Source: Rhizobium sp. CF080
GTDB taxonomy: Bacteria; Pseudomonadota; Alphaproteobacteria; Rhizobiales; Rhizobiaceae
DNA length: 64,000 nt
Direction of reading: 5' to 3'
Assembly (NCBI RefSeq): GCF_000282095.2
Contig: NZ_AKKC02000002.1
Span: 1,054,001-1,118,000 of the forward strand
The position numbers were made by a program, and so were the translations under genes. This document shows, piece by piece, positions 33,984-43,103 of the stretch (position 1 is the first letter of the stretch; every line of letters starts with the position of its first letter). A model generated the notes under the pieces. It had not been told where the DNA came from and ran no database searches. It worked only from the letters and a program-made list of their open reading frames with translations.

Positions 33984-34216
33984 TTTCTGCAATCATACCG
34001 CTAAATCTCAGCCCACCAGGACCGGGCCCCTCTGACAGTTCATCTTTGAGCTGTGATGTCGGACTGGATTAGTCCAACTTGGGTGCCTGGTGTTCGTGGA
34101 AATCATGTGACGGCAACGGCGGTGACCTACGGCAGGCGGAAATGCAGGTCGTGAGCGTCTCAAGTTCGTCTCGGTCCACACGCGGGCACTCCCGCCTTTG
34201 AGAGATTGGGTGCCAA
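33984..34216 (+). promoter_or_regulatory. Promoter and possible structured leader of the terC gene
   Basis: This stretch upstream of the TerC gene contains the small hairpin GCGGG-CACT-CCCGC (34182-34195) enclosed by TCTC (34169-34172) and GAGA (34200-34203), ending 13 bases before the ATG, where it could cover the ribosome-binding region. Another short inverted repeat (TGGATTAGTCCA) lies near 34062-34073. TerC genes are often under manganese riboswitches, but the conserved yybP-ykoY core was not found here. Confidence 0.3.
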
Positions 34217-34873
34217 ATGATGGAAATTTTCAGCGCGGAAGCGTTGTCCGCGCTTCTGCAAGTTATCATGATCGACCTCGTGCTGGCCGGCGACAATGCG
34301 ATCGTCATCGGTCTTGCGGCTGCCGGCCTGCCGAAAGCGCAGCGGTCCAAGGCCATTCTGGTGGGTATCGTCGCGGCGACCGTGCTGCGTATCGGCTTTG
34401 CTCTGGCCACGACGCAGCTCCTGCAGATCGTCGGCCTTCTGCTGGCCGGTGGTGTCCTGCTGCTCTGGGTCTGCTGGAAGATGTGGCGCGAGCTGCGCAC
34501 CCCCCATCATCATCATGAGGACGAAGCGAACGAAGCGCTCCAGAATGCCGACCTCAATGCCGATGGCACGGTTGCCGGCGGTGCGCCACGCAAGACTTTC
34601 GCCCAGGCCGCCTGGCAGATCGTCATTGCCGACGTCTCCATGTCACTTGACAACGTGCTGGCCGTTGCCGGTGCTGCCCACGAACATCCGACCGTGCTGA
34701 TTTTCGGCCTGGTCCTGTCGATCGCGCTGATGGGTATTGCGGCAAGCTTCATCGCCCGGCTGCTCAACAAGCATCGCTGGATTGCCTATGTCGGTCTCGC
34801 TGTCATCCTTTACGTGGCGCTCGAGATGATCTGGCGCGGCTATAGCGAAGTTGCGCCCTATATCGCCGGGTAA
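34217..34873 (+). CDS. TerC family integral membrane protein (YjbE-type)
   Basis: A 218-residue TerC protein with about six to seven membrane helices. The two acidic membrane motifs are present: VIMIDLVLAGDNAIVIGLAA near residues 16-35 and VIADVSMSLDNVLAVAGAA near residues 137-155. A His-rich cytoplasmic loop (TPHHHHEDEANE) links the halves and may bind metal. The family exports manganese or other divalent metals, protecting metal-loaded exoenzymes and cytoplasm. It stands alone between the ABC operon and the gal-type operon and ends in a strong terminator, so it is probably unrelated to the catabolic genes. Confidence 0.9.
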   Translation: MMEIFSAEALSALLQVIMIDLVLAGDNAIVIGLAAAGLPKAQRSKAILVGIVAATVLRIGFALATTQLLQIVGLLLAGGVLLLWVCWKMWRELRTPHHHHEDEANEALQNADLNADGTVAGGAPRKTFAQAAWQIVIADVSMSLDNVLAVAGAAHEHPTVLIFGLVLSIALMGIAASFIARLLNKHRWIAYVGLAVILYVALEMIWRGYSEVAPYIAG

Positions 34874-34880
34874 TGTCTTC

Positions 34881-34914
34881 CGGCGCGGCGGTCCTGCCGC
34901 CGCGCCGTTTCCTT
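34881..34914 (+). terminator. Intrinsic terminator of terC
   Basis: A perfect 11-bp stem (CGGCGCGGCGG at 34881-34891, CCGCCGCGCCG at 34897-34907) with a 5-nt loop is followed by TTTCCTT, seven bases after the terC stop codon. Confidence 0.8.
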
Positions 34915-35154
34915 CGGGCCCTTAACGTCCCGTCTTCGCTCGCCATTCGCCGAGCCGCTTTTCCCTCATCTCAACCAAAACTTATGCCGCGACAGCAGAA
35001 CCTATTCGTCAGGCTGCCGATCTGCTTTTATGTCTTCATGCCAAGCTGCGGCGCCTCATGCGCCGCCCGTGTTGGAGTGGAGGACGCGGGCTCGATTTTG
35101 GAGGAGAATGCGCCTGTCCGCCGGGCGCAGTAGATCGATCATCTAGGAAAAGCC

Positions 35155-36111
35155 ATGACCGAACCCTGTTATGACGTCGCCCATCTCGGCCACGTTGAGC
35201 TCTATTCAGACCGTTTCGAGGAGTCGCTCGACTTCTTCACCCGCGTCTACGGGCTGACCGAAAGCGGCCGCGAGGGCGACAGCGTCTATCTGCGCGCCTT
35301 TGACGACTACGAGTTCCACACGCTGAAGCTCACCAAGCATCACACCACGGGGGTCGGCCATATCGCCTACCGCACGTCGTCCGCGGAAGCGCTGGAGCGC
35401 CGTGTCAAGGTGATCGAGGAAAAGGGATGGGGCGTCGGCTGGACGGAAGGTGACCTTGGTCATGGCCGGGCCTATCAGTTCAAGAGCCCCGACGGCCATC
35501 TGTTCGAACTCTATTGGGATACAAAGGAATATGTTGCGCCGCCGGAAGAAAAGCCGGCGCTGAAGAACATCGCCCAGCGTTACCACGGCCGCGGCGCATG
35601 CCCGCGCCGTCTCGATCATGTCAATCTGCTGGCTGCCGATGTCAGCCTGATCCGCGAATTCATGACCACGGCTCTGGGTAGCCGGGTTACCGAGATGATC
35701 CAGCTCGACAATGGCCGCCTCGGCGGCTGCTGGTTCACCATCAACAACAAGACCTATGATCTCGCCTGTTCCGAAGATCATACCGGTTCGCACGGCCGTT
35801 TCCACCACGTCACCTATGCCTGCGACCAGCGCGAAGACATTCTGCGCGCCGCCGACATCTTCCTGGAAAACGGCGTCCATATCGAATCCGGCCCGCACAA
35901 GCATGCGATCCAGGGCACTTTCTTCCTCTATGTCTGGGAGCCCGCCGGCAACCGTGTCGAGGTCGCCAATGCGGGTGCCCGCCTGATCCTTCGTCCCGAC
36001 TGGAAGCCGATCGTCTGGACCGAAGCCGACCGCAAGAAGGGCCAGGCCTGGGGCATGAAGACGATCGAAACCTTCCACACGCACGGCACGCCGCCGGTTG
36101 CACACAAGTAA
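35155..36111 (+). CDS. Type I extradiol (catechol 2,3-dioxygenase-like) ring-cleavage dioxygenase
   Basis: A 318-residue two-domain vicinal-oxygen-chelate enzyme. The iron triad is visible: His155 in LDHVNLL, His218 in FHHVTY and Glu269 in NRVEVANAG, with the same spacing as catechol 2,3-dioxygenase. His248 or His250 and Tyr259 are the likely second-sphere residues. It uses Fe(II) and O2 to open an aromatic ring next to a vicinal diol. It is the first gene before galB, galC and galD homologues, 15 bp upstream of galB. Gallate-type pathways normally use the unrelated LigAB/GalA fold here. This enzyme is therefore a candidate gallate or methylgallate dioxygenase of a different fold, unless its substrate is another catechol. 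Confidence 0.9.
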   Translation: MTEPCYDVAHLGHVELYSDRFEESLDFFTRVYGLTESGREGDSVYLRAFDDYEFHTLKLTKHHTTGVGHIAYRTSSAEALERRVKVIEEKGWGVGWTEGDLGHGRAYQFKSPDGHLFELYWDTKEYVAPPEEKPALKNIAQRYHGRGACPRRLDHVNLLAADVSLIREFMTTALGSRVTEMIQLDNGRLGGCWFTINNKTYDLACSEDHTGSHGRFHHVTYACDQREDILRAADIFLENGVHIESGPHKHAIQGTFFLYVWEPAGNRVEVANAGARLILRPDWKPIVWTEADRKKGQAWGMKTIETFHTHGTPPVAHK

Positions 36112-36126
36112 ATAAAGAGGCATCCC

Positions 36127-36855
36127 ATGGCAAAGACAGCATTGGTCATCAGCGCCCATTCGGCAGATTTCGTCTGGCGTTGCGGCGGCGCAATCGCGCT
36201 CCACGAGGAAAAAGGCTATGACGTCACTGTCGTCTGCCTGTCCTATGGCGAGCGCGGCGAAAGCGCCAAACTCTGGAAGAACCCGGGCATGACGCTCGAA
36301 AAGGTGAAGACGGAGCGCCGCAAGGAAGCGGAAAACGCGGCACGAGCACTCGATGTCACCGACATCCAGTTCTTCGATCTCGGCGACTATCCGCTGGTCG
36401 TCGATCAGGACGCCAAGTTCAAGCTGGTCGACGTGATCCGCAAGGTTCAGCCGGAATTCATGCTCTCCCACTCCAAGTGGGACCCCTACAACACCGACCA
36501 TATGTATGCGACGCAGGTGGCGATCGAGGCACGGATGATCGCCCAGGCCTGGGGCCACAATCCGGGTGAAAAGATCCTTGGCGCGCCGCAGCTCTATCTT
36601 TTCGAGCCGCACCAGACCGAACAGATGGAATGGAAGCCGGACGTCTTCCTCGACATCTCGCCCGTCTGGGAAAAGAAATGGGCGGCCATCCAGTGCATGG
36701 AAGGCCAGGAACACCTCTGGGATTTCTACAAGAACGTCGCCGAGAACCGCGGCAATCACTTCATGCGCAATTCCGGCGGTCAGGCCAGCGGACGCAAGTC
36801 CACCCACGCGGAAGGCTTCCAGTCGGTCTTCCCACGCACTGTGGACGAGCTCTGA
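36127..36855 (+). CDS. galB: 4-oxalomesaconate hydratase, GalB type (PIG-L fold)
   Basis: A 242-residue PIG-L/LmbE-fold protein. The N-terminus [20 protein letters not shown], the [11 protein letters not shown] loop, [13 protein letters not shown] and [11 protein letters not shown] closely follow the GalB of Pseudomonas putida as I know it. GalB hydrates 4-oxalomesaconate to 4-carboxy-4-hydroxy-2-oxoadipate with zinc; AHSAD replaces the AHPDD of the deacetylases, as in GalB. It is 15 bp after the dioxygenase and shares its stop/start with galC (TGATG). The assignment fixes the ring-cleavage product of this operon as an oxalomesaconate. Confidence 0.88.
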   Translation: MAKTALVISAHSADFVWRCGGAIALHEEKGYDVTVVCLSYGERGESAKLWKNPGMTLEKVKTERRKEAENAARALDVTDIQFFDLGDYPLVVDQDAKFKLVDVIRKVQPEFMLSHSKWDPYNTDHMYATQVAIEARMIAQAWGHNPGEKILGAPQLYLFEPHQTEQMEWKPDVFLDISPVWEKKWAAIQCMEGQEHLWDFYKNVAENRGNHFMRNSGGQASGRKSTHAEGFQSVFPRTVDEL

Positions 36856-37526
36856 TGTCGGTCGTCGTCCAGAATATCGAGCGCGCGGACCAGTCGGTCA
36901 TTGACCGGCTGGCTGCCTGCGGCGTCGCCACGGTGCATGAGGCGCAGGGCCGCAAGGGCCTGCTTGCCAGCTACATGCGGCCGATCTATCCGGGTGCGCG
37001 CCTTGCGGCAAGCGTCGTCACCATCTCCGCACCTCCGGGCGACAACTGGATGCTGCATGTGGCGATCGAACAGCTGAAGGCCGGCGATATCCTGCTGCTC
37101 GCCCCGACCAGCCCCTGCGAAGACGGTTATTTCGGTGACCTGCTCGCCACTTCCGCCCAGGCGCGCGGCTGCAAGGGCCTGATCATCGATGCGGGCGTGC
37201 GTGACGTGGTCGATCTCACCGAGATGAAATTCCCGGTGTGGTCGAAAGCGGTCTATGCGCAGGGCACGGTCAAGGAGACCCTCGGCTCCGTCAACGTTCC
37301 GATCGTCTGCGCCGGCGCCTATGTTCGCCCCGGCGACGTGATCGTTGCCGATGACGACGGTGTCTGCGTGGTTGCCCGCGAGGAAGCCGAAGCGGTTGCC
37401 AAGAAGGCGGAGGCCAGGGTCGCGGCCGAAGAGGACAAGCGCAAGCGGCTCGCCGCCGGTGAACTCGGCCTCGATATCTACGACATGCGCGGCAAGCTCG
37501 CCGAAAAAGGCCTGAAGTATATCTGA
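36855..37526 (+). CDS. galC: 4-carboxy-4-hydroxy-2-oxoadipate aldolase / oxaloacetate decarboxylase (RraA fold)
   Basis: A 223-residue RraA-fold class II pyruvate aldolase. The active-site segment [20 protein letters not shown] followed by GVRDV supplies Arg116 and the metal-binding Asp117. The N-terminus [16 protein letters not shown] also follows the LigK/GalC type. It would split 4-carboxy-4-hydroxy-2-oxoadipate into pyruvate and oxaloacetate and may decarboxylate oxaloacetate. ATG 36855 overlaps the galB stop by one base. The much longer open frame upstream lies inside galB and is not used. Confidence 0.88.
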   Translation: MSVVVQNIERADQSVIDRLAACGVATVHEAQGRKGLLASYMRPIYPGARLAASVVTISAPPGDNWMLHVAIEQLKAGDILLLAPTSPCEDGYFGDLLATSAQARGCKGLIIDAGVRDVVDLTEMKFPVWSKAVYAQGTVKETLGSVNVPIVCAGAYVRPGDVIVADDDGVCVVAREEAEAVAKKAEARVAAEEDKRKRLAAGELGLDIYDMRGKLAEKGLKYI

Positions 37527-37543
37527 GCGGTGGAGCCGCTTCC

Positions 37544-37564
37544 CTTCTCCCCGCTGGGGAGAAG
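37544..37564. repeat. Palindromic hairpin before galD
   Basis: CTTCTCCCC (37544-37552) and GGGGAGAAG (37556-37564) form a perfect 9-bp stem with a 3-nt loop in the 51-bp gap between galC and galD. It abuts the galD ribosome-binding site (AAGGGAG at 37565-37571). Short palindromes of this type are common intergenic repeats in rhizobial genomes. It may tune galD translation or protect the galC mRNA end. Confidence 0.55.
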
Positions 37565-37577
37565 AAGGGAGATTGAG

Positions 37578-38633
37578 ATGAGTGACATTGATACCGGCGT
37601 GCGCTGCATGTGGATGCGTGGTGGCACGTCCAAGGGCGGATATTTTCTCGCCGACGACCTGCCGGCCGATCGGGATAATTTCCTGCTGCGGGTGATGGGT
37701 TCGCCCGATCCCCGCCAGATCGACGGCATGGGTGGCGCCAATCCGCTCACCTCCAAGGTGGCTGTGGTGCAGAAGTCCGAGCGGGAAGGGGTCGATGTCG
37801 ACTATCTTTTCCTGCAGGTCTTCGTCGACCAGCCGATTGTCACCGACGCGCAGAACTGCGGCAATATCCTCGCCGGCATCGGGCCTTTCGCCATCGAGCG
37901 CGGGCTGGTGCCGGTCAAGGGCGAAAAGACCGAAGTCTCGATCTTCATGGAAAACACCGGGCAGATCGCAATCGCGACGATCGACACGCCCGGCGGCCAG
38001 GTGACCTACAAGGGCGATGCCCGGATCGACGGCGTGCCGGGAACCTCGGCACCGGTGCCGATCGTGTTTGCCGATACGGCCGGTTCCTCCTGCGGCGCGC
38101 TGCTGCCGACCGGAAATGCGGTCGACGTGATCGAAGGCGTCGCCTGCACGCTGATCGACAACGGCATGCCCTGCGTCGTCATGCGCGGCGATGTGCTCGG
38201 TATTACCGGCACAGAGAGCCCCAAGGATCTCGAGGCGAACCAGGAACTGCGCGCCAAGCTGGAGGCGATCCGGCTGAAAGCCGGTCCGATGATGAACCTC
38301 GGCGACGTTTCCAAGAAGTCCGTGCCGAAGATGACCATGGTTTCGGCGCCGACGGCGGGCGGGGCGATCTCGACCCGTACCTTCATCCCGCATACGTGTC
38401 ATGATGCGATCGGTGTGCTCGGCGCGGTCAGCGTTGCGACAGCCTGCCTTCTGCCGGAAGGCCCGGCGTCCGAACTGGCCGTCATTCCGGACGGCGACGA
38501 GAAGCTGCTGTCGGTCGAACATCCGACCGGCGAAATGAGCGTCATCGCGACCATGAAGGATGGCGAGGTCTATCGCGCGGCGGTGTTGCGCACGGCGCGC
38601 AAGCTTTTCGACGGCATGGTTTTCGGCGACTGA
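37578..38633 (+). CDS. galD: 4-oxalomesaconate tautomerase, GalD type (PrpF family)
   Basis: A 351-residue PrpF-family isomerase with two diaminopimelate-epimerase-like lobes. The entry motif VRCMWMRGGTSKGGYFLADD and the second-lobe DTAGSSCGALLPTGN are typical of PrpF/GalD. GalD converts the keto form of 4-oxalomesaconate to the enol form used by the hydratase. It follows galC after 51 bp. ATG 37578 has AAGGGAG with a 6-base gap; an in-frame upstream start at 37530 lies before the hairpin and is less likely. Position between galC and a dehydrogenase supports the pathway role. Confidence 0.87.
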   Translation: MSDIDTGVRCMWMRGGTSKGGYFLADDLPADRDNFLLRVMGSPDPRQIDGMGGANPLTSKVAVVQKSEREGVDVDYLFLQVFVDQPIVTDAQNCGNILAGIGPFAIERGLVPVKGEKTEVSIFMENTGQIAIATIDTPGGQVTYKGDARIDGVPGTSAPVPIVFADTAGSSCGALLPTGNAVDVIEGVACTLIDNGMPCVVMRGDVLGITGTESPKDLEANQELRAKLEAIRLKAGPMMNLGDVSKKSVPKMTMVSAPTAGGAISTRTFIPHTCHDAIGVLGAVSVATACLLPEGPASELAVIPDGDEKLLSVEHPTGEMSVIATMKDGEVYRAAVLRTARKLFDGMVFGD

Positions 38634-38648
38634 GAGTAGGATACGGGG

Positions 38649-39521
38649 ATGAGGATAGCATTTCTGGGTTTTGGCGAAGCGGCACGCGCCTTTCACGACA
38701 GCCTCGCTCCGAATCTCGAGAATGGCGAATTCCGTGCCTATGACCTGCTGCTCGACAATGCCGACAAGGCGGGTGAGATGCAGTCAGCGATGACCGGTCG
38801 CGGCGTCAGGCCGGAAGCGTCGCCTGCGGGTCTTGCCGATGCCGAGTGGATCTTCAGCGCGGTCACGGCCGACCAGAGCCTCAAGGCCGCCCAGTCCATC
38901 GCGCCGCATCTCGGCCAGGGCGCGCTGCTGATCGACATCAATTCCGTCTCCCCGGGCCGCAAGCGCGAGACTGCGGCGCTGATCAACGAGACCGGCGCCG
39001 ACTATCTCGACATGGCCGTCATGGCCCCCGTCCATCCGAAGGGCCATGCGACGCCGGTCCTGATCGCCGGCAAGAGCGCCGCCGAGCTTCTGGAGCGTTT
39101 TCGCGGTCTCGGCTTCAGCGCCGATATCGCCGGTGAAGCAGTCGGCTCTGCGACAGCCATCAAGATGGTGCGCTCCGTGTTTGTTAAAGGTCTCGAAGCG
39201 ATCACCGTCGAGGCGTTGCTCGCGGCAGAGGCCTCTGGCTGTTTCGAGGAAATCCTGGCTTCGCTTTCCGGCAGCTTCCCCGGTCTCGACTGGTCGAAAT
39301 TCCCGGATTACCAGTTCGAGCGCACCACCCGGCACGGCCGCCGGCGGGCTGCCGAGATGCGCGAAAGCGGTGTCACGCTCGACGCGCTGGGGCTGAACGG
39401 CGGCCTTGCCCGCGAGATTGCCGCCGTCCAGGACGAGATGGCGGCAAGCGGCGTGAAGCCGACGGGCGATCTCAGGGACACCGTTGCCCAGGTTCTTTCA
39501 GCTCGACGTGAAGGCAAATAA
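38649..39521 (+). CDS. NAD(P)-dependent oxidoreductase with DUF1932 C-terminal domain
   Basis: A 290-residue beta-hydroxyacid-dehydrogenase-like protein. The N-terminal Rossmann loop is IAFLGFGEAARAF, the substrate-binding signature-like part is ADYLDMAVMAPVHPKGHATP, and the catalytic Lys is probably in SATAIKMVRSVFVKGLEA. The C-terminal all-helical part is of the DUF1932 type. It lies 15 bp after galD in the same operon. Oxalomesaconate catabolism needs no dehydrogenase after ring cleavage, so it may act before it, on a hydroxyacid or semialdehyde, or on a side product. Function unknown. Confidence 0.85.
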   Translation: MRIAFLGFGEAARAFHDSLAPNLENGEFRAYDLLLDNADKAGEMQSAMTGRGVRPEASPAGLADAEWIFSAVTADQSLKAAQSIAPHLGQGALLIDINSVSPGRKRETAALINETGADYLDMAVMAPVHPKGHATPVLIAGKSAAELLERFRGLGFSADIAGEAVGSATAIKMVRSVFVKGLEAITVEALLAAEASGCFEEILASLSGSFPGLDWSKFPDYQFERTTRHGRRRAAEMRESGVTLDALGLNGGLAREIAAVQDEMAASGVKPTGDLRDTVAQVLSARREGK

Positions 39522-39543
39522 GCCCGCCTCTTCAGTGCTTTCC

Positions 39544-39614
39544 TTGTATACGCGCTGATCTTTTCCGTTCGAAATGCGCTGTGTCGCTCACAGCCCGAAA
39601 CCCCTGTATACATG
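39544..39614. promoter_or_regulatory. Two GTATAC operators upstream of gntR
   Basis: TTGTATACGCG at 39544-39554 and CTGTATACATG at 39604-39614 carry the palindromic core GTATAC (TGTATACA in the second). They lie 60 bp apart in the 128-bp gap before the GntR gene at 39650. A third copy precedes ligM at 40548. Autoregulation by GntR is likely. Confidence 0.6.
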
Positions 39615-39649
39615 AGGCTTGGCCAATCCATCAGATATGGCTAAGATTT

Positions 39650-40435
39650 ATGATCGACAGGCGGAGGTTGCGCCGGCTTGTCTCAGGCAAAGGTGTGGAT
39701 TTGGAAGAGACCTCGAGAACGACCCATACGATGCGTGCGCTGATGGAGCTGCGCAAGAAAATCCTCAGCGGCGACTATCCCGGCGGCACCCGGCTTTTCG
39801 AAGTGTCGCTGGCCGAGACGCTGCAGATTTCCCGGACGCCGGTGCGGGAGGTGATGTCGCGTCTCGCGGAAGAGGGGCTGCTCGACCGGCTGGCGAATGG
39901 CGGTTTCGTGGTCCGCAGCTTCACCTATGCGGATGCGGTCGACGCGATCGAGCTGCGCGGCGTGCTGGAAGGGACCGCGGCGCGGCTTGCCGCAGAACGC
40001 GGCGTCTCGCAGGCCGGATTGGACCAGCTTCGGGAAATCCAGGCCCGGCTCGACGATTGTTTCGGCGAAGCCGCGGATGACGTGGATCTGGAAGCCTATT
40101 CCGAAGCGAATGCCAAGTTTCACATCGTGCTGGTCGAACTTTCCGGCAGTACGGTGATCCAGCGGGAGGTCGAGCGCGCGACACGCCTGCCGTTCGCTTC
40201 GCCATCGGCATTCCTGTCCGGCCGGGCCCACGTGGCGGCCTTCCGCCAGTCGCTGCATATCGCGCAGGATCAGCACCGGACCCTGGTGACGGCGATTGCC
40301 GGGCGCGAAGGTTCACGCGCCGAATTCATCGCCCGCGAACATGCCCGTATCGCCCGCAAGAACCTCGAATACGCCGTCTTCGAGGATCCGGAGCTGATGC
40401 TGACCGTTCCCGGCCTGGTGCTCCTCAACTCCTGA
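39650..40435 (+). CDS. GntR family regulator (FCD ligand domain, third)
   Basis: A FadR-type regulator of 261 residues from the ATG at 39650; GTG or later starts are possible because the first 25 residues are not needed by the fold and no strong Shine-Dalgarno is visible. The winged helix reads FEVSLAETLQISRTPVREVM and the FCD domain starts IELRGVLEGTAARLAAE. Ligand-pocket residues are in NAKFHIVLVELSG and QDQHRTLVTAIAG. GTATAC palindromes upstream of it and of the ligM-like gene suggest it represses both and is released by an aromatic acid or pathway intermediate. Confidence 0.88.
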   Translation: MIDRRRLRRLVSGKGVDLEETSRTTHTMRALMELRKKILSGDYPGGTRLFEVSLAETLQISRTPVREVMSRLAEEGLLDRLANGGFVVRSFTYADAVDAIELRGVLEGTAARLAAERGVSQAGLDQLREIQARLDDCFGEAADDVDLEAYSEANAKFHIVLVELSGSTVIQREVERATRLPFASPSAFLSGRAHVAAFRQSLHIAQDQHRTLVTAIAGREGSRAEFIAREHARIARKNLEYAVFEDPELMLTVPGLVLLNS

Positions 40436-40526
40436 GACCCGGCTGCCTGCCGCAGATTTTGATGGCCGGAAGCCTTCGGTTTACTATCCGGAGGCGATCG
40501 TAAGCCTGCCGAATATTTCCCCTTGA

Positions 40527-42008
<1,482 letters not shown>

Positions 42009-42014
42009 TGGCCT

Positions 42015-42045
42015 GGCGTGCGAGAACGGGTTGTTCTCGCACGCC
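42015..42045 (+). terminator. Hairpin after ligM
   Basis: A perfect 13-bp stem (GGCGTGCGAGAAC at 42015-42027, GTTCTCGCACGCC at 42033-42045) with a 5-nt loop follows the ligM stop by six bases. There is no T-run, so it may attenuate or protect the mRNA between ligM and metF instead of fully terminating. Confidence 0.6.
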
Positions 42046-42100
42046 GCTCCGTCCGTCTGACCGGACATTTTTCATTGGCTAAACGGGGGGAGGAACAACA

Positions 42101-43024
42101 ATGGCACTTTTGAATCTGTTCAGGGGCAAGCAGGAAGAGAAGTCCGCGGAGCCGGCTAGCTTCATGGATCTCATCGACGGCTATTCCATTGAAGTGATGC
42201 CGCGCACGGCCGCAAAGATCGAGGATTTCAAGACGCTGCTGCCGAAGGGCACGCGGGTCTATATTGCCCATATCGACGGGACGCCGATCGAGGACATGGT
42301 GCAGACAGCAAGGCGGCTCCACGAAGACGGCTTCCCGGTGATGCCGCATTTCCCCTCCCGCATCATTCCAAGCCTTGCGATCCTGGAGGACTGGATCAAG
42401 CGCTACAGAAACGAGGCGGGCGTGGACCAGGCGCTGCTGCTCGGCGGCGGCGTCTCGACGCCGGCTGGCGATTTCGACAGTTCCATCCAACTGATCGAGA
42501 CCGGCCTGTTCGACCGCTACGGTTTCAAGCGGCTGCATGTCGCCGGCCATCCGGAGGGCAACAAGGACATCGACAAGGACGGCAGTTCCAGGATCGTCGA
42601 CGAGGCGCTGAAGTTCAAACAGGCCTATTCCGACCGTACCGATGCGGAGATGGCGATCACCACCCAGTTCGCCTTCGACGCCAAGCCGGTCATCGCCTGG
42701 GCGGAGCGGATTGCCGCCGCCGGCATCAAGCTGCCGATCCATCTCGGCATTGCCGGGCCGACCAAGCTGCAGACGCTGATCAAGTTCGCGATCGCCTGCG
42801 GCGTCGGCCCGTCGCTCGGCGTGCTGCAGAAGCGTGCGATGGACATCAGCAAGCTGCTCGTTCCCTATGAGCCGACCGAGGTGCTGACCGAGATCGCCAA
42901 CTACAAGGCCGCCCATCCGGAAAGCCTGATCGACAGCATCCATGTCTTCCCGCTCGGCGGTATCCGTGCCAGCGCCGAATGGATGAACGAACAGCTGACC
43001 GGCGAGCGCAGCATCGCGCTGTGA
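42101..43024 (+). CDS. metF: Methylenetetrahydrofolate reductase-like protein
   Basis: A 307-residue TIM-barrel protein of the MetF family. SIEVMPRTAAKIEDFKTLLP is the N-terminal strand with the conserved Glu, then VMPHFPSRII, and a flavin/folate-facing AITTQFAFDAKPVIAWAERI. It would interconvert 5-methyl- and 5,10-methylene-tetrahydrofolate. Beside a LigM-type demethylase it most likely oxidises the methyl-THF made there, returning the C1 unit to the folate pool. It is diverged from the housekeeping MetF pattern, as expected for a dedicated copy. ATG 42101 has GGGGGAGG upstream. Confidence 0.85.
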   Translation: MALLNLFRGKQEEKSAEPASFMDLIDGYSIEVMPRTAAKIEDFKTLLPKGTRVYIAHIDGTPIEDMVQTARRLHEDGFPVMPHFPSRIIPSLAILEDWIKRYRNEAGVDQALLLGGGVSTPAGDFDSSIQLIETGLFDRYGFKRLHVAGHPEGNKDIDKDGSSRIVDEALKFKQAYSDRTDAEMAITTQFAFDAKPVIAWAERIAAAGIKLPIHLGIAGPTKLQTLIKFAIACGVGPSLGVLQKRAMDISKLLVPYEPTEVLTEIANYKAAHPESLIDSIHVFPLGGIRASAEWMNEQLTGERSIAL

Positions 43025-43103
43025 TTTAACCGAGGCGGGACAGGTGATGGACCCGTCCCGCTTCACCATTGCCGGGAGGAGAAAGGCAGGGGAGGACAGA
43101 TAC

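Noticed and set aside
33984..34216. Manganese (yybP-ykoY) riboswitch upstream of terC
   Set aside because: Considered because TerC genes often have one, but the conserved GGGGAGUA-type core was not found; only a short hairpin is visible.
34873..35133. Possible 86-residue gene between terC and the dioxygenase
   Set aside because: It begins inside the terC terminator, has no ribosome site and an irregular, Arg/Pro/Ala-rich composition without recognisable motif.
36780..38696. Open frame of over 600 codons on the minus strand opposite galC-galD
   Set aside because: Antisense shadow of genes with firm family matches; no ribosome site or domain.
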